From Bradyrhizobium diazoefficiens (GTDB lineage Bacteria; Pseudomonadota; Alphaproteobacteria; Rhizobiales; Xanthobacteraceae), in contig NZ_JAENXS010000002.1 in assembly GCF_016612535.1 (NCBI RefSeq), positions 2,046,001-2,110,000 on the forward strand: a DNA stretch of 64,000 bases, written 5' to 3'. The position numbers and the translations under genes are program-made. The notes under the pieces are model-generated. The model made no database searches. It saw nothing but the letters and a program-made list of their open reading frames with translations, and was not told the origin of the DNA. Positions 8,958-17,545 of this stretch are shown here, one piece after another; the stretch's first letter is position 1, and each line of letters starts with the position of its first letter.

Positions 8958-10612
8958 GGCTCTGACGCATATTCGATGATCGTGATTGTCTTTATGGCGC
9001 GCCAATCAGTCTAGCCTGAAGGAGATCGAGCTTGGCGCGCCCGTACATCTGCCGTTTGACCAGCTTGAGCTTGGTAATTTGAGCTTCCACTTGGCCATTG
9101 GACCATGGTTGCGTAATAGCGGCGCGCACCGCGCCCTTATCTTTGGCGATTCCATTCGCGAACGAGGCAATGAGGCTACGCTTGGATTCATCAATCCAGG
9201 GTTCGAGCTCCATCTCGGCCTTCTTTCGGATCATCGCGTGGAAGCGGCCAACGAGAGCTTGGGCGTCGGCCAGCATAGGAACGTTTTGTTCGATGACGGC
9301 AAGCGTGACGGTCTCGGCATTGGTTAGGTGGTCGCGCTTCGTCGTCATCAACTGCGCTATCGTCCTGGTGGCGGGGACCTTCTGCAATTGTTGATGGCTG
9401 ATAGTCTCGGCACGCCGCCGTCGCGTTGCCCATTCCGCCACCACGCGCAGCGACCCCTCGAAGCCTTGTCCCTTCAAACGGCGCCAGAGTTCGGCACCGT
9501 TGCGACAGCCGCCTGACCACTGCGCGTCCAGGAACGGCAGATGCCCGTCAAGTGTGCCTTGACGGGTGCGGAACATATCCGTACCGCCGCCGCGGCTAAT
9601 TTGGCGAACCAGATTGCGACTATGTCCTGTGCGGCGGACGATCTCCTTGAGTGGCACACCGTCGCTGACGAGAGCCGCAATTGCGGCATGACTGTCCTGG
9701 CGCCGCAGATAGCCCTGATAGCGCAGCTTTTCCGCACAGGTCAGCAATTCGGGGTTGATCGTCGTCGCTCCGATTGCGGTTCGGATTCTGTTCATGGAGC
9801 GGCGCACCGCATCAAGGAAGGCCGCGCTCGCATTTTCCATCAGATGCCAGCGGTCGGCGACTTGGATGGCGTTCGGCAGCGCCTTGGCTACTGCCTCGCC
9901 GTATCCACCACCGCGATCTTGCGACACAATGTTGATCGCTGGGTGCTTCGATAGCCACGCCCGAACGGTCGCAGTTTCCCTGTCGGGCAGCAGGGTAACG
10001 ATCCGCCGACGCTCCAAATCGCACACGATCGTCCCGTACCGATGGTTTCTCCGGAACGCCCAGTCATCGATGCCCACAACAAGCAATGGATCTGTCGGCA
10101 TCGCTGTCCGCCGGCGGACCACCCGTAGCAAGGTATCGTTGCTGACAGGCAGCATGAGCCGCTTGGCGAAGCTTGCCGCCGGCCGGCCGCCGAGCGCCAA
10201 CCCCAAGTGATGGACGATGTATTCCAGCCGTGCCGTTCGGCGCCGTCGAAGTGGGACGAGGTCTTCTCCGAACCGCTCCGCGAAGATCCGCCGGCGGCAA
10301 TGCGGCACCTCACATGTAAAGCGCCGCGTGAGCAATCGGAGGCGTACCCTTCTGCCCGCGGATGGCAAATCGGCCACGTGCCGGATGTAACGGCTATGGA
10401 TTCGGCGCGAAGCTGTCGCGCACAAAGGGCACTGGGCCTCCTCAGCCTCTGACCGGACAGCCAGAATAACCGAATCCTCTGAATCACTTACGCCGTCAAA
10501 CACCAAACCACTCGGTACTAGCGATGAAATTCGAAAGCCTCTCCGCATGGCGCCGATTCTCCGTTGGAGAATCACAGTCGCCGGCGAACTTCATCAGAAA
10601 TGAGTCAGAGCC
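8958..10612 (-). mobile_element. ISL3-family insertion sequence
   Basis: Imperfect terminal inverted repeats face each other: GGCTCTGAC at 8958 and its complement ending at 10612, with 18 of the first 22 positions equal. The flanks carry the shared 9-mer CCAACATTG (8950-8958 and 10612-10620), which is an 8-bp target duplication with one base of ambiguity at the element end. The element is about 1.65 kb and holds one intact transposase gene, so it looks complete and fairly recent. Confidence 0.85.
8992..10548 (-). CDS. ISL3-family transposase
   Basis: The protein (518 residues from the ATG at 10548; a GTG at 10575 is also possible) starts with a zinc-binding head (CPLC, then C and CRRR after the RHVADLP segment). 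The DDE catalytic domain follows with GIDDWAFR, SQDRGGGY, VADRWH and a late Glu in NGQVEAQITKLK. The order of Zn finger, DDE core and the ending KRQMYGRAKLDLLQARL is that of ISL3 transposases. No frameshift is visible, so the gene is probably functional. It fills the element between the inverted repeats. Confidence 0.93.
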   Translation of the reverse strand: MRRGFRISSLVPSGLVFDGVSDSEDSVILAVRSEAEEAQCPLCATASRRIHSRYIRHVADLPSAGRRVRLRLLTRRFTCEVPHCRRRIFAERFGEDLVPLRRRRTARLEYIVHHLGLALGGRPAASFAKRLMLPVSNDTLLRVVRRRTAMPTDPLLVVGIDDWAFRRNHRYGTIVCDLERRRIVTLLPDRETATVRAWLSKHPAINIVSQDRGGGYGEAVAKALPNAIQVADRWHLMENASAAFLDAVRRSMNRIRTAIGATTINPELLTCAEKLRYQGYLRRQDSHAAIAALVSDGVPLKEIVRRTGHSRNLVRQISRGGGTDMFRTRQGTLDGHLPFLDAQWSGGCRNGAELWRRLKGQGFEGSLRVVAEWATRRRRAETISHQQLQKVPATRTIAQLMTTKRDHLTNAETVTLAVIEQNVPMLADAQALVGRFHAMIRKKAEMELEPWIDESKRSLIASFANGIAKDKGAVRAAITQPWSNGQVEAQITKLKLVKRQMYGRAKLDLLQARLIGAP

Positions 10613-10676
10613 CAACATTGACCCCACATGTGATGAATATTCCGGAGATAGTTCGACGAATTCGGCGGTGTCGGCC

Positions 10677-10720
10677 GGGGTCAACCTTCCGTGCCGATCG
10701 GGGGTCAACTGTGCGCCGAA
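10677..10720. repeat. Right terminal repeat of an older IS remnant
   Basis: GGGGTCAAC, CCGATCGGGGG and GCGCCGAA appear here and are mirrored at 8923-8957. Without the ISL3 insertion the two copies would be only about 145 bases apart, as in a MITE or an internally deleted element. Confidence 0.4.
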
Positions 10721-10806
10721 TAACAGGTTGCGTGCATCGATCTGCCGCGAGAGCCGCTTTGAAGACGACCTGAACGACGCGTGTACGGCTGATGACGTGT
10801 CGCGAG

Positions 10807-11087
10807 CTAACCCGTGACCGACTTTTGCAGATCGGGCCTGACCTCTTTGAGAACGGCCATGCCGCGTTGCACAGCGGGGCGCTCCTTGACGGTCAGGAGC
10901 CAGCGATCGATGCTCGGATACGACTTCAGGTCGATGCCAATGCGTTCGTGGATGACGAGCCATCCGAAACTCGCAATATCGGCGATTGTAAACTCCGATC
11001 CGGCCAGGAACGGTTGGTGGCGAAGCTGGGCCTCCGCGACCGAACACAGACGCTCGACTTCCTTGCGGTATCGAGCACTAGAATACA
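10807..11087 (-). pseudogene. Glutathione S-transferase, C-terminal half only
   Basis: From YSSARYRKEVERL to the stop the translation is a clear GST C-terminal helical domain (FLAGSEFTIADIASFGW, YPSIDRWLLTVKERPAVQRGM). The thioredoxin-like N-terminal domain with the glutathione site is absent. Upstream of about 11087 the same frame runs into the 3' part of a cyclase-hydrolase gene in a different frame. The fragment therefore arose by a deletion joining two genes and has no proper start. It should be inactive. Confidence 0.75.
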
Positions 11088-12437
11088 TTTTGGGCCTCGA
11101 GCGGGACGAAGCGCGCGCCGGGAATTCCCGCGGCCAGCCGGCGACCCGACTCGAACGGCACCCTCGCATCATTGCGGCAATGCATGACGAGGGTCGGCAC
11201 CTTGACCTGCGGCAGCAGCGAACTTATTTCCACTTCGCCATTCGCCAGGAGATTGCGTGCGGCGTCTTCGGCCGAGCTCGAGATGCGTTGGAACTCGTTG
11301 AACCAGTCGGCCTGCTCCTTGCTGGCGTCCGGAATGAACTGAGACGTGAACATCTGCCTGAAGGCTGGGTTTTCCTGCCCCCATCCCAGCCGCATCAGCG
11401 TCAGCATCGCATCTCCGGCCGCCTTTTCCGCCTCGGTACTAGCGCGCTTCTTCCAGCCGACGACGTAACCTCCGTAGAGAACTAGATGCGAAGCCCGCTC
11501 CGGATGCCGGACCGCGCAAGCGATCGAAACCGCGCACCCCTGCGATATGCCGAGCAGCGCGAACCGCTCGATGCCCGCTGCGTCGACCACCGCTTCGAGG
11601 TCGTCCACGAACCGCTCGAATGTAACGTCCGGGACCTCACGATCCGAAAGCCCATTTCCTCTTGCGTCGTAACGGACGAAATCGTGCTCGCGGGACAGTT
11701 CCTGGTAGAGATGCCGCCAAATTGGACTTTCGAAGTCGAATTCAATGTGGGTCATCCAGTGCCCGGTCTTTACCAGCGGATGCCCCCGGCCCATGCGGGC
11801 GTAGGCCAGCTGCACGCCGTCGCGGGTCTGAGAAGTGGATTTCCTGCTAGTATCTGACGGTCGACGCCGCCACCGTGTCTTCCGCAGACGAGGGAATCGC
11901 CGCCTCCGGAATTGCCTCGATGTCCTTGGCGGTGAGCCCGAACACGCCGACCGCGCGCGAGATATTCTTTACGGCCTGCTCGCCCAGATCGGCGAAGGCC
12001 ATCGACAGCTTATCCCTGATCTGGTCCTTCGCCGCCCTCGATATGCATACTCCGCCGGGTTCGCAGAGTGTTTCCAAGCGCGCTGCGATGTTGACGCCGT
12101 CGCCGAAGATATCGTCCCCGTCGATGATAATGTCGCCGACGTTGATCCCGATTCGGAACACGATCTGCCGTTCCACAGCGATGCCCGCGTTGCGCCCGAC
12201 CATGCTGCGCTGGATCTTGACTGCGCAGGCGACCGCATCCACGACGCTCGCAAATTCCACCAGCATCCCGTCGCCGGTGGTCTTCACGATGCGGCCGCGA
12301 TGCTCGGAAATGCCGCAGTCGACCAGTTCGCGGCGGTGCGATTTGAGGGATTTGAGGGTCCCCATCTCGTCGACGCCCATCAGCCGGCTGTAGCCGACCA
12401 CATCTGCTGCTAAAATGGCTGCAAGCCGGCGCTGCAT
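11088..12437 (-). pseudogene. Adenylate/guanylate cyclase-alpha/beta hydrolase fusion, broken
   Basis: Residues 1-165 from 12437 form a class III nucleotide cyclase domain (ILAADVVGYSRLMG, KTTGDGMLVEF, RIGINVGDII, GDGVNIAARLE). This frame stops at a TAG right after STVRY (about 11847). The following bases read QEIHFS in that frame. After a one-base shift they read QTRDGVQLAYARMG, the start of an alpha/beta hydrolase with the nucleophile elbow GISQG. In related proteins cyclase and hydrolase are one chain, so both a nonsense codon and a frameshift separate them here. The hydrolase ends at LEAQN, just where the catalytic His segment should follow, because it is fused to a GST remnant. At least three lesions are present, so the gene is dead. 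Confidence 0.75.
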
Positions 12438-12529
12438 GACATTTGCCCTCTCATGCCACGGCTAGTCTGCCCGCAATCAGTGGCCGCGACAAGGCTGACG
12501 CGGGCTGGTGTGCAAGTCCGCTTCGGGTC

Positions 12530-14202
12530 TTGGTCGTGTAAAAACGCTGTTGCATGACGGCCGGCCGGCGCGGTCGAACTCAGCTACCGCAGTCCGATCA
12601 ATTTGGGCAGATTTTACGGCCACTCGACCAGAACTCATCCTGGCGCGACGTCGGGATCCTTTCGCGCCCCATGAACCGTAACGGTGCGCGCCGGCGCCCG
12701 TATCACGCCCTCACCGCCGCCAGCAGCGGTTTCATCCCGACGATGTTCAGCACGCGTGTCAGATTGTAGCCGAGCACGCACAACGCCATCTCGGTCGCAA
12801 CTTTCGGCAGCGTCACGCACAAGAAGTGCATCGCGCCCATGCGCATCTTCAGTGTGCCGAATGGATGCTCGACGGTCTCGCGGCGTGTGCGCATGGCGCT
12901 TGGATTCTTGTCGAGCCGCGCCTGCGCGCGTTCGAGAACGTCCTCGTGTACCCATCGCTTGATACGGCGTTGCGGGCTCGGCGTGCACTTCGATTTGAGC
13001 GGACAGGTTTTGCAGGCGTTCGTCCAATAGTTGCGCAGCTTCTGGCCGTCTTCCTCGTTGGTATAGTAATATTTGAGTTTCTCACCGGCCGGGCAGCGAT
13101 AAACATCCTCGTCCGGCAGATAGGCAAAGTCCTGTTTGCCGAAGCGCCCCGAAGCCTTCGCACCCGATGTCATCGGCTTTGGCAACGTCACCGTGATGCC
13201 AGATTGCTCGCACGCCAGGATTTCTTCGCCCTTGAAGTAGCCGCGATCGGCGACAACATCGAGCGTGTCGGCCTGAAGAACGGCCTTGGCTTGCTGGGCT
13301 ATGTTTGCAAGTTGCGACCGGTCTGACCCGCTTGTTGTCACCTCGTGCGCGACGATCAGATGGTTTTCTGTATCGACCGCCGTCTGCACGTTGTAGCCGA
13401 CGACACCGGAACCACGGCCGCTCGTGGCCATCGAACGGCTGTCGGGATCGGTGAACGATATCTGCTGATCTGGCGACGCCAGGACCTGTTGTTCAATGGC
13501 TGCGAGTTTCGCCATTTCAACCGTTAGATTTTCGAGCCGTTCTTTGATCCGCGTCTTTTTCAATTCCAGCGCTTCCGAAGGCTCCTGCCGGTCGGCGGTA
13601 TCGAGCTGAGCGAGATAGCGCGCAACACTCTCCTCCAATTGCGTGCGCCGCCGCTCGACCTTGCCGCGCGTGAAGTTCTTATCGCGATTGTTGACGGCTT
13701 TGAATTTGCTGCCGTCGATGGCGACGCTGGCTGTCGCGAGCAATCCCATCTTGCGGCACACCTCGACGAAGCGCGCGCAGACTTTTTTGATGCCGGGACC
13801 ATTGTCCTTGCGGAAATCGGCAATCGTTTTGTGATCGGGCGCAAGCCGGGCGAGCAGCCACATCACTTCGACGTTGCGGCCAGCTTCACACTCGAGCCGG
13901 CGGCTCGAATGCACACGGTTGAGATACCCGTAAATGTAGAGCCTTAAGAGCGCGGCCGGATGATACGACGGCCTACCTGGGCCGGCAGGCTCAACGCCGC
14001 CGAACCCAAGTTCAGCCAGATCGAGGCCCGCAACGAAGGCGTCGATCACGCGAACCGGATTGTCGTCCGCGACCCAATCATCCAGGCATTCCGGCAACAA
14101 AGTCGATTGCCCGCGGTCAGCCCCTTGAACGAAGCGCCTCATGCCCAGCCCCCGCCGAATCAGTGCGGGAATCATAGCAGCACAGCGTTTTCACACAGCC
14201 AG
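12530..14202 (-). mobile_element. IS1182-family element, copy A
   Basis: Inverted ends begin TTGGTCGTGTAAAAA at 12530 and CTGGCTGTGTGAAAA on the other strand from 14202, then both read CGCTGT. The direct repeat GGTC flanks the element (12526-12529 and 14203-14206). Length is 1673 bases, the same as copy B at 24834-26506, with only a handful of base differences seen. It carries one intact transposase. Confidence 0.8.
12703..14142 (-). CDS. IS1182-family transposase (copy A)
   Basis: The 479-residue protein starts MRRFVQGADRGQSTLLPE; an upstream ATG at 14175 would add 11 residues, but the related element at 14371 starts at the homologous Met. It shows the DUF772-like N-terminal helical region (YHPAALLRLYIYGYLNR). 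The DDE/IS4-type core follows with DHKTIADFRKDN, VAIDGSKFKAVN, YNVQTAVDTENHLIVAHEV and VVADRGYFKGEEI. A cysteine-containing insert (YRCPAG, CKTCPLKSKC) and the ending VEHPFGTLKMRMG complete it. No lesion is visible. Confidence 0.92.
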   Translation of the reverse strand: MRRFVQGADRGQSTLLPECLDDWVADDNPVRVIDAFVAGLDLAELGFGGVEPAGPGRPSYHPAALLRLYIYGYLNRVHSSRRLECEAGRNVEVMWLLARLAPDHKTIADFRKDNGPGIKKVCARFVEVCRKMGLLATASVAIDGSKFKAVNNRDKNFTRGKVERRRTQLEESVARYLAQLDTADRQEPSEALELKKTRIKERLENLTVEMAKLAAIEQQVLASPDQQISFTDPDSRSMATSGRGSGVVGYNVQTAVDTENHLIVAHEVTTSGSDRSQLANIAQQAKAVLQADTLDVVADRGYFKGEEILACEQSGITVTLPKPMTSGAKASGRFGKQDFAYLPDEDVYRCPAGEKLKYYYTNEEDGQKLRNYWTNACKTCPLKSKCTPSPQRRIKRWVHEDVLERAQARLDKNPSAMRTRRETVEHPFGTLKMRMGAMHFLCVTLPKVATEMALCVLGYNLTRVLNIVGMKPLLAAVRA

Positions 14203-14294
14203 GGTCAAAGGCTGCCTTTGCTCGCCGACACGGCTTTGGTCGGCTCACCTCCCGGAAGCAGACGTCGGGACGTTTTGAGCCTAGGTCAGCTGAG

Positions 14295-15956
14295 GGCCCA
14301 GGCTGTGTGAAAAGGCTCTGTTTGCTGTGATTCGCTCGCTAGGATCCCCGGTGATTTTGCGGGGTATCTGATGAAGCGCTTTGTTGAAGGCTTGGATCGC
14401 GGGCAGAGCACACTGTTTCCGGCATCGCTCGACGACTATGTGACCGAGGACAACCCGGTGCGAGCGGTCGACGTGTTTGTCGACTGTCTCGATCTCGACA
14501 AGCTCGGATTTGTCGGTGTCCAGCCGCTCGACACCGGTCGACCCGGCTACCATCCAGGCATGATGCTCAAGCTCTACATCTACGGCTACCTCAATCGCGT
14601 GCCGTCGAGCCGACGTCTGGAGCGGGAATGCCAGCGCAATATCGGGATGATCTGGCTGACCAGGCAGCTGGCGCCGGACTTCAAGACCATCGCGGATTTT
14701 CGCAAGGACAATGGCAAGGCCATTCGTGAGGTCTGCCGCGAGTTCGTCGCGCTGTGCCGCAAGCTTGAGCTGCTTGCTGCAGCGAGCGTCGCCATCGATG
14801 GATCGAAGTTCAAGGCTGTCAATGCGCGGGACAAGAACTTCACCGAGGCGAAGATGAAGCGGCGCCTCGAGCGGATCGACGAGAGCATCGCCCGCTATCT
14901 CTCGCAGCTCGAGACCGCCGATCGGCACGGCGATGCAGTGCCAGAGGCGAAGGTTGAGCGGTTGAAGGGTAAAATCGAGAAGCTGAAGGAGGAGATCGTC
15001 CGTCTTAATGCGATCAATGCGGAGATGATGAAGAGCGAGGACAAGCAAATCTCGCTAACCGATCCTGACGCGCGCTCGATGGCGACAAGCGGCAAGGACA
15101 CCGGGATCGTTGGCTATAACGTGCAGATTGCAGTTGATACGCAGCATCATCTCATTGTGGCTCACGAGGTGACCAACGTGGGTACCGACCGCCACCAACT
15201 CGCCAACATGGCCAGGCAGGCTCGCGATGAGATGGCTGTCGAGACGCTCGAAGTCGTGGCAGATCGCGGCTATTACGATGGAGAGGAGATCAGGGCCTGC
15301 GAGGAAGCCGACATTACGGTGACGTTGCCGAAGCCGATGACTTCGGGCGCCAAAGCTGCTGGCCGCTTCGGCAAACAGGACTTCGTCTATGTCGCCGCCG
15401 ACGATGTTTATCGCTGTCCCGCCGGCGAGCGGCTAACTTATCACTATGCGAACGTAGAGGACGGAAAGACACTGCGCCGCTATTGGACAAGCACCTGCAA
15501 GACCTGCGCGCTAAAAGCTCAGTGCACGACCGGCCCCGAGCGCCGCATCTCACGCTGGGAGCATGAGGTTGTTTTGGAAAAAGTTCAGGATCGGCTCGAC
15601 CACAACCCCAACGCAATGGGTGTCCGCCGTCAGACAGTGGAGCATCCGTTCGGCACGATGAAGTGTTGGATGGGAGCAACGCACTTTCTCACGAAAAATC
15701 TGCCAAAGGTGGCCACCGAGATGGCGCTCAACGTGCTCGCCTACAATATGAAGCGCGTGATGATGATCGTGGGCGTCGGCGGATTGCTGGAGGCGATGCA
15801 GGCGTGAGGCCGGCCTGTGCGACCAAATCAGCGCCTGCATACAGCTCCTGGTCGCCACTGAGATGACAGGAGATCGGTTCCACCGAATTAGAAGCGCGGC
15901 GGCCGCGAAATGCGCCGGAGCGCCCCAAGGTGCGGGACTTTCACACGGCCTGGGCC
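14295..15956 (+). mobile_element. IS1182-family element, second type
   Basis: The ends are GGCCCAGGCTGTGTGAAAA at 14295 and, on the other strand, GGCCCAGGCCGTGTGAAAG from 15956. Length is about 1.66 kb. No clear target duplication is seen. It lies only 92 bases from copy A and points the other way. The terminal GTGTGAAAA core is shared with copy A, but the interior differs strongly, so it is a related, distinct element. Confidence 0.75.
14371..15807 (+). CDS. IS1182-family transposase (second type)
   Basis: The 478-residue protein is clearly homologous to the copy A/B transposase along its whole length (FKTIADFRKDN, VAIDGSKFKAVN, YNVQIAVDTQHHLIVAHEV, VVADRGYYDGEEI, VEHPFGTMKCWMGATHF). It is nevertheless divergent at many positions, and its central coiled segment (KVERLKGKIEKLKEEIVRL) is different. 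It is intact. The divergence from copies A/B shows a separate arrival. Confidence 0.92.
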   Translation: MKRFVEGLDRGQSTLFPASLDDYVTEDNPVRAVDVFVDCLDLDKLGFVGVQPLDTGRPGYHPGMMLKLYIYGYLNRVPSSRRLERECQRNIGMIWLTRQLAPDFKTIADFRKDNGKAIREVCREFVALCRKLELLAAASVAIDGSKFKAVNARDKNFTEAKMKRRLERIDESIARYLSQLETADRHGDAVPEAKVERLKGKIEKLKEEIVRLNAINAEMMKSEDKQISLTDPDARSMATSGKDTGIVGYNVQIAVDTQHHLIVAHEVTNVGTDRHQLANMARQARDEMAVETLEVVADRGYYDGEEIRACEEADITVTLPKPMTSGAKAAGRFGKQDFVYVAADDVYRCPAGERLTYHYANVEDGKTLRRYWTSTCKTCALKAQCTTGPERRISRWEHEVVLEKVQDRLDHNPNAMGVRRQTVEHPFGTMKCWMGATHFLTKNLPKVATEMALNVLAYNMKRVMMIVGVGGLLEAMQA

Positions 15957-16038
15957 ACAACCGGACCCCAGTGCGCATTGCAAATAGCACTCGATCAAGA
16001 CGGAGCGCGTCAGAAGCGTTACAAATCACGCCGCCTCG

Positions 16039-16069
16039 CGCGTGGGAAACAGTAAGTGCTTCCCACGCG
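16039..16069 (-). terminator. Hairpin downstream of the HbpS-like gene
   Basis: A perfect 10-base inverted repeat, CGCGTGGGAA (16039-16048) and TTCCCACGCG (16060-16069), with an 11-base loop lies just after the stop of the minus-strand gene at 16080. There is no long T run, so it could also be a 3' protective hairpin. Confidence 0.5.
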
Positions 16070-16079
16070 ACGGCGCCTC

Positions 16080-16982
16080 TCACTTCACGGGCGGAAGACC
16101 GGCCACGGCAGCGTCCGAAGGATTGTTCAGGCACTTCGGATGGCCGAAGCCGCTAGCGCTATGGCCGACGCCGCCTTGTCCGTTGGGCGCTTGGCCCGTA
16201 CCGCCGGTTCCGTCTGCGTTCGGTGTGATGTCGAAGATGATGTTGTCGGGATGGGCCGGATCCGTGGTCACGCCCTTGACACCCTGCAATTGATCTAGGC
16301 CGAGAGCACTTCGGACCCGCCATGCTACCATGTGATCGGTACAGGACGTATCCCCACTGACGCCGACGCCGCCGACCTTGGCTCCGTTACGGTAGAGCGC
16401 GAGGCCGCCGCCGAACACGTTCACGCCGCCGACGCGGTGGCCAACCATTGGATCGTTCGGCGTACCGAACGACGAACCGCTGGACGGGCCGGGGTTGAAG
16501 TTTGCCGTGCTGATCCCGTTGCCAGAAAACGGCGGACGGTTGCCGTAGGCAACTTCCGTATCGACCGGATTGCTGTGCTGCAGTCCGTAGAGGCTGCCAC
16601 CCGGCTGCACCGCGGTGAAAAGGTTAGCGGTCGACAAGGCAAGGCCGGTCGGAAACAGACTGCCGGGAGGCGTCGCGTTGTGACCCAGACTGAAGTCGTT
16701 CGCGGTGTTTGCCTTCTGCGCGGAAATCACGCGGCTGCCCAGCCATTGCGAGGTGCCTTGGCTGCCCGAGAACGCGACCGCGCAGACGGTGCCGTCATTG
16801 GCCACCAACGTTCCCCACATATGGAAGCCGAGGCCCGCATTGGCGGGTGTGATGGCGCCGACGAGCGCCGAACGAAGTTGCGAAAAATCCGGCAGAGCGG
16901 AGCAATCCGCAAAGGCCGGAACAGTCACCATGGTAACGAGAGCGCTGATCGAACACGAAAGAATTCGCCGTTTGACGTTCAT
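16080..16982 (-). CDS. GlcG/HbpS family (haem-degrading/binding) exported protein
   Basis: The 300-residue protein begins with a signal peptide (MNVKRRILSC to VPAFA) and then has a GlcG/HbpS-like alpha/beta domain: LRSALVGAITPANAGLGFHMW, VCAVAFSGSQGTSQW, and NVFGGGLALYRNGAKVGGVGVSGD with the final DHMVAWRVR helix. Family members bind haem or small ligands outside the cytoplasm. A Gly/Asn-rich C terminus follows. GAGGAG upstream fixes the start at 16982; an open frame continues further upstream but without protein-like features. A strong hairpin follows the stop. Confidence 0.78.
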   Translation of the reverse strand: MNVKRRILSCSISALVTMVTVPAFADCSALPDFSQLRSALVGAITPANAGLGFHMWGTLVANDGTVCAVAFSGSQGTSQWLGSRVISAQKANTANDFSLGHNATPPGSLFPTGLALSTANLFTAVQPGGSLYGLQHSNPVDTEVAYGNRPPFSGNGISTANFNPGPSSGSSFGTPNDPMVGHRVGGVNVFGGGLALYRNGAKVGGVGVSGDTSCTDHMVAWRVRSALGLDQLQGVKGVTTDPAHPDNIIFDITPNADGTGGTGQAPNGQGGVGHSASGFGHPKCLNNPSDAAVAGLPPVK

Positions 16983-17192
16983 TGTGCTGCTCCTCTGGTG
17001 CGATGGGGTGGTGAATGAGGGAGGCGCGGCCCCCATCCTGCCTGCGCGAACTCCGAGAGACGCCCTGCAATCTTCAGGGTCCCGTGGAAACAAAAACCGA
17101 ATCGGTAACCGCAATCAACGACAGCAGAAGGATCCTGAGACTACCAACCCTGGCCGCTCTTGAAGAAAAATGAGATCATCAGCGAGCGACAA

Positions 17193-17228
17193 CTTCGTGA
17201 CAGTAACGACACCTTCGTGACAGTGACG
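17193..17228. repeat. Short tandem repeat CTTCGTGACAGTrACG
   Basis: CTTCGTGACAGTAACG at 17193 and CTTCGTGACAGTGACG at 17213 repeat with a 20-base period, about 210 bases upstream of the HbpS-like gene start. It could be a double operator site, or merely a duplicated piece. Confidence 0.35.
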
Positions 17229-17336
17229 GTGACCAATTACTCCGGGATCCCAATGGTTAGGTATCGGTGTGGGCGGAGAGGTTCATTGGGATTCCTCACG
17301 ACGTCTGCTTGGGGGCCACTAGCTGACATCTCAATT

Positions 17337-17540
17337 CTACTCAACGGCCTCATCGGAGAGAGCCAGAAGAGCCGGAGGCACGACGATGCCAAGCGATCTT
17401 GCCGTTCTTTGATTGATCACGAAAAGACCTTCGCTCGCCTGCACGATAGGCAGATCACGGGGCTTGGCACCTCTGAAACTCTTTCCTGCATACGCCCCGG
17501 CGTTGCGCCATCCTTTCATCGTCTCGGTCGAGTAAACCAC
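17337..17540 (-). pseudogene. C-terminal fragment of an ABC transporter substrate-binding protein
   Basis: The ending reads YAGKSFRGAKPRDLPIVQ, then FVINQRTARSLGIVVPPALL and ALSDEAVE. This is the familiar C terminus of the ABC_sub_bind family so common in Bradyrhizobium. Only about 55 homologous residues remain; the ligand-binding body and signal peptide are missing. It is a remnant with no likely function. Confidence 0.7.
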
Positions 17541-17545
17541 CAGCC

